64,000 nucleotides of DNA from Pseudomonas azadiae (GTDB lineage Bacteria > Pseudomonadota > Gammaproteobacteria > Pseudomonadales > Pseudomonadaceae). A model generated the notes under the pieces. The model worked only from the letters and a program-made list of their open reading frames with translations, was not told the DNA's origin and did no database searches. The position numbers were made by a program, and so were the translations under genes. Shown here piece after piece: positions 35,946 through 42,557 of this stretch (positions are counted from its first letter, which is position 1; the number at the start of each line of letters is the position of its first letter). The stretch lies in contig NZ_JAHSTY010000001.1 of the NCBI RefSeq assembly GCF_019145355.1, forward strand, positions 2,356,001 through 2,420,000, written 5' to 3'.

Positions 35946-35959
35946 ACCGAATGTTCGGT
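35946..35959. promoter_or_regulatory. Palindrome ACCGAATGTTCGGT upstream of the 66-aa ORF
   Basis: A perfect 14-bp inverted repeat ends 31 bases before the start of the 66-aa ORF. Its shape fits a dimeric repressor operator, but no regulator gene is beside it. It could also be a hairpin in the 5' leader. Confidence 0.4.
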
Positions 35960-35990
35960 TGGAAATGGAAATCCCGCAGAGGGCTACATC

Positions 35991-36191
35991 ATGGAAAATC
36001 AATGCTATACCACCAGCTCGCAACACGAAGTGGACATCAACGCCACACTCGTCAGCCTGGACGACCTGAGGAAACTGGCAAAGGTCGGTGACACCATCAT
36101 CGAGCCATCCAGAACCTTCACCGTTACCGGAAAGGCGTTCGAGATGACCGCATCCGGTGAACGCTACGTCATCAACCTCAACGTTCGTTGA
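35991..36191 (+). CDS. Hypothetical 66-aa protein
   Basis: This 66-aa ORF starts MENQCYTTSSQHEVDINATL, with AGAGGG eight bases before the ATG, and is followed by a very strong hairpin terminator. The C-terminal half (RTFTVTGKAFEMTASGERYV) alternates polar and hydrophobic residues and looks like a small beta-barrel or beta-sheet domain. No family is recognised. The clear ribosome site, operator-like palindrome and dedicated terminator argue for a real gene. Confidence 0.65.
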   Translation: MENQCYTTSSQHEVDINATLVSLDDLRKLAKVGDTIIEPSRTFTVTGKAFEMTASGERYVINLNVR

Positions 36192-36196
36192 TCAAC

Positions 36197-36237
36197 AAGG
36201 CCCGCATCGCAGACTCATGACCTGCGATGCGGGCCTT
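36197..36237 (+). terminator. Strong hairpin terminator after the 66-aa ORF
   Basis: AAGGCCCGCATCGCAG and CTGCGATGCGGGCCTT form a perfect 16-bp stem with a nine-base loop, starting six bases after the stop. The T run after it is short. Confidence 0.75.
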
Positions 36238-36244
36238 GATCGTT

Positions 36245-36297
36245 TGATCGTTCCCACGCTCTGCGTGGGAATGCATCCCCGGACGCTCCGCGTCCAG
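36245..36297. repeat. REP pair, family B, left flank of the RAYT gene
   Basis: GATCGTTCCCACGCTCTGCG with its internal complement CGTGGGAA, then GGACGCTCCGCGTCC: two hairpins 32 bases upstream of the transposase start. Confidence 0.9.
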
Positions 36298-36328
36298 CCC
36301 TCCCCCCAGAAGATTCAAGGATGAATGC

Positions 36329-36862
36329 ATGGGCAGAAGTCGCTACACCATCACTGAACCCGAAAAACCGCACTTCCTGACATGCACCGTTATGGAATGG
36401 CTGCCTTTGTTTACCCGCGACTACCTCGTCGGCCATTTGCTGGATTGCTGGCGCTATCAGCAAAGCCATAAAGACTTAAACCTTTATGGCTACATCATCC
36501 TTGAAAACCACTTGCATTTCGTCGCTCAGGCTCCCGACCTGGCCAAGTGCGTCAGCCAATTCAAATCCTTCACCGCCCGCAGCATCATTGATGACCTGCA
36601 GAGCAAAGGCGCCGAGCGGGTATTACAACGCCTGCGTTTCAGCAAGCGCGCACACAAGACAGATCGGGTTTATCAACTGTGGCAGGAAGGCTCACATGCC
36701 GAGTTGGTGTACAGCGAGAGCGTGATGCGCCAGAAGCTTGATTACATTCACCACAACCCGGTGAAACGGGGTTACGTGGATCTGGCGGAACACTGGCGGT
36801 ACTCAAGTGCTCGCAACTATGCCGGTATGGAGGGTTTGATCGAGATACAGCGCTGGTCCTGA
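36329..36862 (+). CDS. REP-associated tyrosine transposase (RAYT, IS200-like Y1 family)
   Basis: This 177-aa protein has the HUH motif in the form YIILENHLHFVAQ (about residues 55-67, His-Leu-His) and the catalytic Tyr helix in KLDYIHHNPVKRGYVDLAEH (about residues 132-151), both diagnostic of Y1 RAYT proteins. RAYTs are single-copy chromosomal enzymes that spread the REP sequences flanking them rather than themselves. Family B REPs sit on both sides, 32 and 9 bases away, so that family is the likely substrate. All key residues are present, so it looks intact. Confidence 0.93.
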   Translation: MGRSRYTITEPEKPHFLTCTVMEWLPLFTRDYLVGHLLDCWRYQQSHKDLNLYGYIILENHLHFVAQAPDLAKCVSQFKSFTARSIIDDLQSKGAERVLQRLRFSKRAHKTDRVYQLWQEGSHAELVYSESVMRQKLDYIHHNPVKRGYVDLAEHWRYSSARNYAGMEGLIEIQRWS

Positions 36863-36870
36863 CGATCGTA

Positions 36871-37008
36871 AAGATCGTTCCCACGCTCTGCGTGGGCATG
36901 CAGCCCGTGACGCTCCGCGTCACAACGTTCGCCAGCCTTAAGTCGTGCGCGACAGCGGGACGCGGAGCGTCCCAGGAAGCATTCCCACGCGGAGCGTGGG
37001 AACGATCA
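36871..37008. repeat. REP cluster, family B, right flank of the RAYT gene
   Basis: GATCGTTCCCACGCTCTGCG at the left and its inverted copy ending GTGGGAACGATC at the right enclose GTGACGCTCCGCGTCAC and GGGACGCGGAGCGTCCC hairpins. It fills the convergent gap between the transposase and gbcB. Confidence 0.9.
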
Positions 37009-37015
37009 GTGAGGA

Positions 37016-38116
37016 TTAGAATTCGATGCGCACATCACCCTTCGGCACGCTGCAGCACGACAGGATGTAGCCTTCGGCTTCATCTTCCTCGGTGATCCCG
37101 CCGTTGTGCTCCATTTCGACCTCGCCGCCCAGCTTCATCACCTTGCAGGTGCCGCAGATGCCCATGCCGCAGGCCTTGGGAATCAGCAAGCCAAGCTTGG
37201 CCGCCGCCGCATGCACGGTTTCTCCCGGGGCCACGCGGATACTTTTGCCCGAGGCGATGAATTCCACCTGGTGCAGGTCCGCCAGGTCGACTTCCGGCGC
37301 ATCCGCCGCTTGTTCGGCCTGCTCCACCGCGTCGGCGCGTGCTTCCGGTGGTGTCGCACCGAAGGATTCTTCGTGATAGCGCGCCATATCGAAGCCAGCA
37401 GCTTCCAGCAGGCGCTTCACTGCGCTCATGTACGGCGTCGGCCCGCAGCAGAACACTTCGCGCTCAAGAAAGTCCGGCACCATCAACTCGAGCATCTTGT
37501 GGTTCAGGTAACCGCGATAACCCGCCCAAGGTTCGCCCAGGCCGTGTTTCTCGCAGATCAGGTGCAGGCTGAAGTTGTCGATACGCGACGCCATGTGCTC
37601 CAGCTCGCGGTGGTAGATGATGTCTTTGGGTGAACGGGCACTGTGAACGAACGTCATGTCGACATTGGCGTTGGTGTCGTAGAACCAGCGCGCCATGGAC
37701 ATCACCGGCGTGATGCCGACGCCACCGCTCAGATACAGCACTTTAGGGCTTGGGAAGTCGATCGCATTGAACAGCCCGACCGGCCCGTGCACCGCCAGCT
37801 CCTGGCCTTCGTGCAGGGTGTCGTGCAGCCAGTTGGAAACGCGGCCGCCCGGTACGCGCTTGATGGTCACCGAGAAGCTGTAGGGCACCGACGGCGAGCT
37901 GGAAATGGTGTAGGAACGCATGATCGGCTGGCCTTCGATCTCCAGCTCCAGGGTGACGAACTGCCCCGGTTTGAAGAAGAACAGGATCGGCTGGTCGGCC
38001 ATGAAACAGAAGGTGCGCACGTCCCAGGTTTCCTGGATGACTTTGACGCAACGGACGATGTGCCGGCCATTGGCCCAGGTCTGGGTGGTTACCGGATTCA
38101 GGAAACTATTGGACAT
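37016..38116 (-). CDS. gbcB: Glycine betaine monooxygenase reductase subunit GbcB
   Basis: This 366-aa oxidoreductase has a FAD domain (RSYTISSSPSVPYSF, about residues 53-67), an NAD domain (YLSGGVGITPVMSMARWFYD, about 118-137) and a C-terminal plant-type 2Fe-2S domain (CGMGICGTCK, then SCC near the end). It passes electrons from NAD(P)H to the Rieske oxygenase GbcA, which is encoded divergently across a 281-bp shared promoter region. Together they convert glycine betaine to dimethylglycine plus formaldehyde. The ATG at 38116 (MSNSFLNPVTTQTWANG) matches the family start. Confidence 0.94.
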   Translation of the reverse strand: MSNSFLNPVTTQTWANGRHIVRCVKVIQETWDVRTFCFMADQPILFFFKPGQFVTLELEIEGQPIMRSYTISSSPSVPYSFSVTIKRVPGGRVSNWLHDTLHEGQELAVHGPVGLFNAIDFPSPKVLYLSGGVGITPVMSMARWFYDTNANVDMTFVHSARSPKDIIYHRELEHMASRIDNFSLHLICEKHGLGEPWAGYRGYLNHKMLELMVPDFLEREVFCCGPTPYMSAVKRLLEAAGFDMARYHEESFGATPPEARADAVEQAEQAADAPEVDLADLHQVEFIASGKSIRVAPGETVHAAAAKLGLLIPKACGMGICGTCKVMKLGGEVEMEHNGGITEEDEAEGYILSCCSVPKGDVRIEF

Positions 38117-38241
38117 GTTGTTCTCCACCGCCGACGTCGGCCTTATGGTGGCGATTCTGCGTAACGCGAGAACCGCCCACTTACCTATCTGCGACATTCA
38201 CATACTTACCGCGACCAGCCCCCAATAACAGGGGCTTGCGC

Positions 38242-38266
38242 GTCGGGATCAGATTGGGCCATGTCG
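38242..38266. promoter_or_regulatory. 21-bp phased GTCG repeat upstream of gbcA (candidate GbdR site)
   Basis: GTCG at 38242 and 38263 are exactly 21 bases apart, 132 bases before gbcA and about 126 from gbcB. The same period occurs before the dgc cluster, caiX and sdaB/cbcX. AraC-type regulators such as GbdR bind direct repeats of this spacing. Confidence 0.45.
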
Positions 38267-38397
38267 CCCATGGATAAGGTTCCACGCAACGCCGGGCCCA
38301 CACTCGCTCCCAACAACGACGCTTTCTTTACGCCTTGCTGCAAACCTGATCAGCCACTATTCGCCGGCCACACAGAATGGCCATGAGGACACACACG

Positions 38398-39693
38398 ATG
38401 GACGTCACCGCAACCTTAAGCTTGGGCGATCCGCTGGAACCCGCACGCAAGGCCACCGCGCAGATGCTGCACGAGCGCGAGCGCACTTTTTCGCTGCCAC
38501 AGCCGTTCTACTCTGATGAGCGGCTGTTTGATATCGACATGCAGGAGATCTTCCAGAAAGAGTGGCTGATCGCCGGCATGACCTGCGAGATCCCCACCAA
38601 GGGCAATTACCTGACCCTGCAAGTGGGCAAGAACCCGATCATCGTGATCCGTGGCGCCGAAGGCGTGGTGCATGCCTTCCATAACGTGTGCCGCCACCGT
38701 GGCTCGCGCTTGTGCACCAGCGACAAGGGCAAGGTTGCCAAGCTTGTTTGCCACTATCACCAGTGGACCTACGAGCTGGACGGTCGCCTGCTGTTCGCCG
38801 GCACCGAGATGGGCGCCGACTTCGACATGAAGCAGTACGGCCTCAAGCCGGTGAACGTGAAGACCGCCGGCGGCTACATCTTCATCAGCCTGGCCGAGAA
38901 CCCGCCGGCCATCGATGACTTCCTGTCGACGCTCAACCACTACATGGAACCCTACGACATGGAAAACACCAAGGTGGCGATCCAGACCACCTTGTTCGAA
39001 AAAGCCAACTGGAAGCTGGTGCTGGAAAACAACCGCGAGTGCTACCACTGCAACGCCTCGCACCCGGAACTGCTCAAAACCCTGCTGGAATGGGACGACG
39101 TCACCGACCCGCGCGCGGACCAGGGGTTCAAGGACCACGTTGCCGCCTCGGCCGCCGCCTGGGATGCCGAGAAGATCCCTTACGCCCACGCCAGCTTCGG
39201 CCTGCGTAACCGCATCGTGCGCATGCCGCTGCTCAAGGGCACCGTGTCGATGACGCTGGACGGCAAGCAGGGCTGCGCCAAACTCATGGGCCGCATCCAG
39301 AACCCGGACCTGGGCTCGATGCGCATCCTGCACCTGCCCCATTCGTGGAACCACTGCATGGGCGATCACATCATCGTGTTCACCGTGTGGCCGCTCAGCG
39401 CCCAGGAAACCATGGTCACCACCAAGTGGATCGTGCACAAGGACGCCGTGGAAGGCGTGGACTACGACGTGGAGCGCATGCGCCAAGTGTGGGACGCCAC
39501 CAACGACCAGGACCGTCGCCTGGCTGAAGAGAACCAGCGCGGCATCAACTCCACCGCTTACCAGCCGGGGCCGTACTCCAAGACCTATGAGTTTGGTGTG
39601 GTCAATTTTGTAGATTGGTACAGCGAGCGCATGCTCAACAACCTCGGCGCGGCGCCGGCGCCCTACCTCAAGGGCGTGGCTGCACACGAATAA
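38398..39693 (+). CDS. gbcA: Glycine betaine monooxygenase Rieske subunit GbcA
   Basis: This 431-aa oxygenase has the Rieske cluster ligands in CRHRGSRLCTSDK and CHYHQWTYELDG (C-X-H-X17-C-X2-H, about residues 97-120) and the mononuclear iron-binding region ENNRECYHCNASHPELL (about 211-227). It performs oxygen-dependent N-demethylation of glycine betaine with electrons from GbcB. The ATG at 38398 follows GAGGA by nine bases; an ATG seven codons earlier overlaps that site. The length equals the P. aeruginosa protein within one or two residues. Confidence 0.95.
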   Translation: MDVTATLSLGDPLEPARKATAQMLHERERTFSLPQPFYSDERLFDIDMQEIFQKEWLIAGMTCEIPTKGNYLTLQVGKNPIIVIRGAEGVVHAFHNVCRHRGSRLCTSDKGKVAKLVCHYHQWTYELDGRLLFAGTEMGADFDMKQYGLKPVNVKTAGGYIFISLAENPPAIDDFLSTLNHYMEPYDMENTKVAIQTTLFEKANWKLVLENNRECYHCNASHPELLKTLLEWDDVTDPRADQGFKDHVAASAAAWDAEKIPYAHASFGLRNRIVRMPLLKGTVSMTLDGKQGCAKLMGRIQNPDLGSMRILHLPHSWNHCMGDHIIVFTVWPLSAQETMVTTKWIVHKDAVEGVDYDVERMRQVWDATNDQDRRLAEENQRGINSTAYQPGPYSKTYEFGVVNFVDWYSERMLNNLGAAPAPYLKGVAAHE

Positions 39694-39717
39694 CCTGGCA
39701 CCCCACAGATCAACAAT

Positions 39718-39807
39718 GTGGGAGCGGGCTTGCTCGCGAATGCGCAGTGACAGTCACAAGATATATTGACTGATCCACCGTATTCGCGAGCAAGCCCGCT
39801 CCCACAC
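39718..39807. repeat. REPIN, family A (GCTCGCGAATGC variant)
   Basis: GTGGGAGCGGGCTTGCTCGC and its inverted copy flank a spacer of about 40 bases downstream of gbcA. It is the same subtype as at 23969. Confidence 0.9.
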
Positions 39808-40462
39808 TTGAATCTCACACTGCTTAATATTTGATCAAACCTTTCGCAAGCCTCTGCCAGCCTGCCCTCCAGCCTTCACCCAACAACTTATCCACAGAGC
39901 CACCCACAGCAATTGTGGGCAAGTGCGCTACGCCTCTCACATTAAATCAAGAAAATCCGTGACTTATTCAAGCCAGCGTTTTTGGCTCCCACCTGGTCAC
40001 TTATTAACCAATCGCATGAAAGCCACGTTATACGTGGCCTGTAGCAGTACGCGAACACCTTATCCACAGAACCGCCAACAGACTTTGGGGGCAACTTGAG
40101 GACGGCTGTGGAAAACCACCTGAAACCTTCATAAACCGGGGTTTTGAGTGTCTTTCGCGCAGCCAAAAGCGTGAATTGATCAAATTTTGATCGCATTCAT
40201 GAAAGCCTTGATTTACAAGGGCTGCAGCCGATAGCGAACACCTTATCCACAGAAGCGCCAACAGAGTATGGGGGCAAGTCTGCCTGGAAAAATGTATAGG
40301 AGCAGAGAAAACCCCAAGGAAAACCGCCAGTTAGGTTGGTTGTTTTTCGTACAGAGGGCTGCAGGGCTTGAAATTCAGGGGCTGTGGACAACCGCGAACA
40401 GGTTATCCACAGACGGGTCAACAGGGATTGTGGGTAAGCTTACAAACGCCGCAAAAACTAAT
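39808..40462. repeat. DnaA-box repeat array (four units) in a gene-free region
   Basis: No gene is visible here. Four direct repeats of about 45 bases each hold a perfect DnaA box TTATCCACA at 39888, 40060, 40243 and 40403, spaced 172, 183 and 160 bases. Units 2-4 share GCGAACA just before the box, and all four share a CAACAG- or CCACAG-containing stretch and TGKGGGYAA after it. Units 2-4 are preceded by a small hairpin whose stem sequence changes in both arms (CCACG/CGTGG, CCTTG/CAAGG, CTTGA/TCAGG). Weaker reverse boxes (TGTGGAAAA at 40107, TGTGGACAA at 40383) add to the cluster. A DnaA-binding or titration locus is the simplest reading. Confidence 0.75.
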
Positions 40463-40550
40463 GTGGGAGCGGGCTTGCCTGCGATAGCAGTGGATCAGTC
40501 AGCTCATGTGGGACTGACACACTGCCATCGCAGGCAAGCCAGCTCCCACA
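40463..40550. repeat. REPIN, family A
   Basis: GTGGGAGCGGGCTTGCCTGC and the inverted GCAGGCAAGCCAGCTCCCAC with inner TCAGTC-type arms. It ends six bases from the etfB stop and closes the DnaA-box region. Confidence 0.9.
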
Positions 40551-40555
40551 GAGGA

Positions 40556-41326
40556 TTAGCGTACGACACCCTCTTCTACCAACAACTTGAGGATGGCCTC
40601 GGCGCCCGCCTCTGGACTGACACCCTTGAGCACCTGCCCGCCACCGCCACTGGCCTTGGCCGTAGCGGCCTTCATGCGATCCGCCCCACTCTTGGCCTTG
40701 ATTACCTTGAGGCGCTTGGGCCGTGGCTTGGCCGGTTGCAACACAGCGCCTGTGAATAACTCGTCCTGTTCGACCTCGACTTCATGGGCCGCCAGTTCAC
40801 CGCGCTGCGCCGGGCCGTAGGCGCTTTGCCGTGGTTTGGGCGCGGCGTTATCCACCGTCGCCAGGAACGGCAAGCGCACCTTCAAGCGTCGCCGTTGACC
40901 GCGAGGCAACGCTTGCAGCACAAGGGCCACGCCGGCGTCGATGGACTCCACCTGCGCCAGCCCGACAATCAGCGGCCAGCCCAATTGCTCGGCCAGCAGA
41001 AACGGCAGCATGCCCGAACCTTCACCGGTTTCGGCCTGACTGCCGGCAAGCACCACCTGGGCGCCGGCGTCGCGCAGGTACTCGCTGAGTACCGGCAATG
41101 CATCGCTGCCCGCCGGTTGTTCCAGCACATGCAGGTGTGGCAAGCCCATGCCCAGGTAGCTGCGCAAGGTCGGCTCGGCGATGTTGCCGGCGTGCAGCAC
41201 CTGCAACTTATCCCCAGCCAATTGCAGGCCCAGCTCCACGGCGCGTGCATCCTGTTCCGCACGGCGCGGGCGCCCCGAAGTGGGGTGGGCACCGATGGAC
41301 ACCAGGCTGATTACATTTGTCGTCAT
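40556..41326 (-). CDS. etfB: Electron transfer flavoprotein beta subunit (dimethylglycine pathway)
   Basis: This 256-aa EtfB paralogue starts MTTNVISLVSIGAHPTSGRP and contains QAETGEGSGMLPFLLAEQLG (about residues 95-114), the conserved signature region. It is divergent from housekeeping EtfB and is dedicated to the dgc cluster, taking electrons from DgcA/DgcB to the respiratory chain. The C-terminal tail is rich in Lys and Gly. It is the last gene of the minus-strand cluster, ten bases after etfA. Confidence 0.9.
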   Translation of the reverse strand: MTTNVISLVSIGAHPTSGRPRRAEQDARAVELGLQLAGDKLQVLHAGNIAEPTLRSYLGMGLPHLHVLEQPAGSDALPVLSEYLRDAGAQVVLAGSQAETGEGSGMLPFLLAEQLGWPLIVGLAQVESIDAGVALVLQALPRGQRRRLKVRLPFLATVDNAAPKPRQSAYGPAQRGELAAHEVEVEQDELFTGAVLQPAKPRPKRLKVIKAKSGADRMKAATAKASGGGGQVLKGVSPEAGAEAILKLLVEEGVVR

Positions 41327-41336
41327 GACCAACTCC

Positions 41337-42557
41337 TTAAGCCGCATCGCGCTTGGCGCCGTTGCGGTAGGCCTGGACCGCATCGATCAAGGCTTGCAGT
41401 ATCGCGGCGCTTTCGCCGATCACCGACAGGTCGGCACGCTTGATCATGTCGCAGCCAGGGTCCAGGTTGATCGCCACCACCTTGTCGCAGGCACCGATGC
41501 CCTGCAGGTGCTGGATCGCCCCGGAAATACCCACCGCCACGTAGACCCGCGCCGTCACCCAGGTGCCGCTGGCGCCGACCTGGCGATCACGCGCCATGAA
41601 GCCATCGTCCACCGCCACCCGCGAGGCGCCTTCTGTGGCGCCCAAGGCGGCGGCGGCCTGGTGGAAAAGCGCCCAGTCCTTCACGCCGTTGCCGCCGGAA
41701 AAAATGAATTCGGCCTCGGCCATGGGAATCGCCGCCGGGTCCACGGCCACCGCGCCGAAGTCTTCGATGCGCGGCAGGCTGCGCGCCAAGGTTGTGGATA
41801 ACTCCACCGGCAACGCCTCGTGACAGGTCTCACTGACCGGGTCGGCGCACTCGGCGGCGGCCAGGATCAAGCGCGCCAGTGGGCGAGCCAAATCCTCCTG
41901 GCCGGCACCGGCACGGCCGATGCACTCATCACCTTTGATCTGCCACACCCGTGTGGCCGGGCGTTCCTTGAGGCTGGCGGCAAAGCGCCGGCCCAGTTCG
42001 CCACCACCGCTGCGGCTGTCCGGCAGCAACCAATGGCGCGGGTTGAACTGGTTATCCACAGCGCGCAAACCCTGCACGCGCTGCTCAGGTGAATAACCCT
42101 CGAATTCACGGCCTTCCAGCACCAGCAGGCGATCCGCACCGGCGGTGGCAAAGGCCGTTTCCTTGTGGTCACCAAACACCACGGCCAGCACCGCGCCGTC
42201 GTTGCCGGCCAGTTGCCGGGCCAGGCCGAGTAAATCGCGGTCGTGGCTGCTCAAGCGACCGCCGACCATGTCCGGTACCACGTTGATGTAGAACGCCGGG
42301 ACCGGGACCTGATGCAGCGGCAATTGCGCTTCCACGGCCGCCGTGCGTTTGGCCGCGCCGCCCTGCTGGGCGCCGCTGCGGTCGATACGCTTGATGCCGT
42401 TGGGGCCGATAAAACCGACGCCATGCACGTTCTTGCGGATCACGCCGTTAGGCCCCATCCAGCTGTGTGGCACCGGCTGCATCGCCGCATGCAGCGGGTG
42501 CAGACGGTTGCGGGCGATCCATTCGGCACGGGGGTCGCGGCGGATAATATCGCTCAT
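41337..42557 (-). CDS. etfA: Electron transfer flavoprotein alpha subunit (dimethylglycine pathway)
   Basis: This 406-aa subunit is longer than housekeeping EtfA because of an N-terminal extension rich in basic residues (IIRRDPRAEWIARNRLHPLH). The C-terminal FAD-binding domain is recognisable from VGASGTWVTARVYVAVGISG and HLQGIGACDKVVAINLDPGC (about residues 329-377). It pairs with EtfB to accept electrons during dimethylglycine demethylation. Its start overlaps the dgcB stop by one base. Two perfect DnaA boxes lie inside the gene (41793 and 42052). Confidence 0.9.
   Translation of the reverse strand: MSDIIRRDPRAEWIARNRLHPLHAAMQPVPHSWMGPNGVIRKNVHGVGFIGPNGIKRIDRSGAQQGGAAKRTAAVEAQLPLHQVPVPAFYINVVPDMVGGRLSSHDRDLLGLARQLAGNDGAVLAVVFGDHKETAFATAGADRLLVLEGREFEGYSPEQRVQGLRAVDNQFNPRHWLLPDSRSGGGELGRRFAASLKERPATRVWQIKGDECIGRAGAGQEDLARPLARLILAAAECADPVSETCHEALPVELSTTLARSLPRIEDFGAVAVDPAAIPMAEAEFIFSGGNGVKDWALFHQAAAALGATEGASRVAVDDGFMARDRQVGASGTWVTARVYVAVGISGAIQHLQGIGACDKVVAINLDPGCDMIKRADLSVIGESAAILQALIDAVQAYRNGAKRDAA
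41793..41801 (-). other. Perfect DnaA box inside etfA
   Basis: TGTGGATAA on the plus strand is TTATCCACA on the minus strand. It lies about 1.4 kb from the four-unit DnaA-box array and is oriented the opposite way. Confidence 0.5.
42052..42060 (+). other. Perfect DnaA box inside etfA
   Basis: TTATCCACA occurs in the same orientation as the array boxes, 1.65 kb to their right, within coding sequence. Confidence 0.5.

Noticed and set aside
39808..40462. Replication origin (oriC)
   Set aside because: Four DnaA boxes are present, but there is no dnaA, dnaN, rpmH or similar origin marker nearby and the surrounding genes are catabolic. A DnaA titration or regulatory locus is more sensible.
39808..40462. 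CRISPR array
   Set aside because: The repeats are about 160-180 bases apart, imperfect, have no uniform spacers and there are no cas genes.
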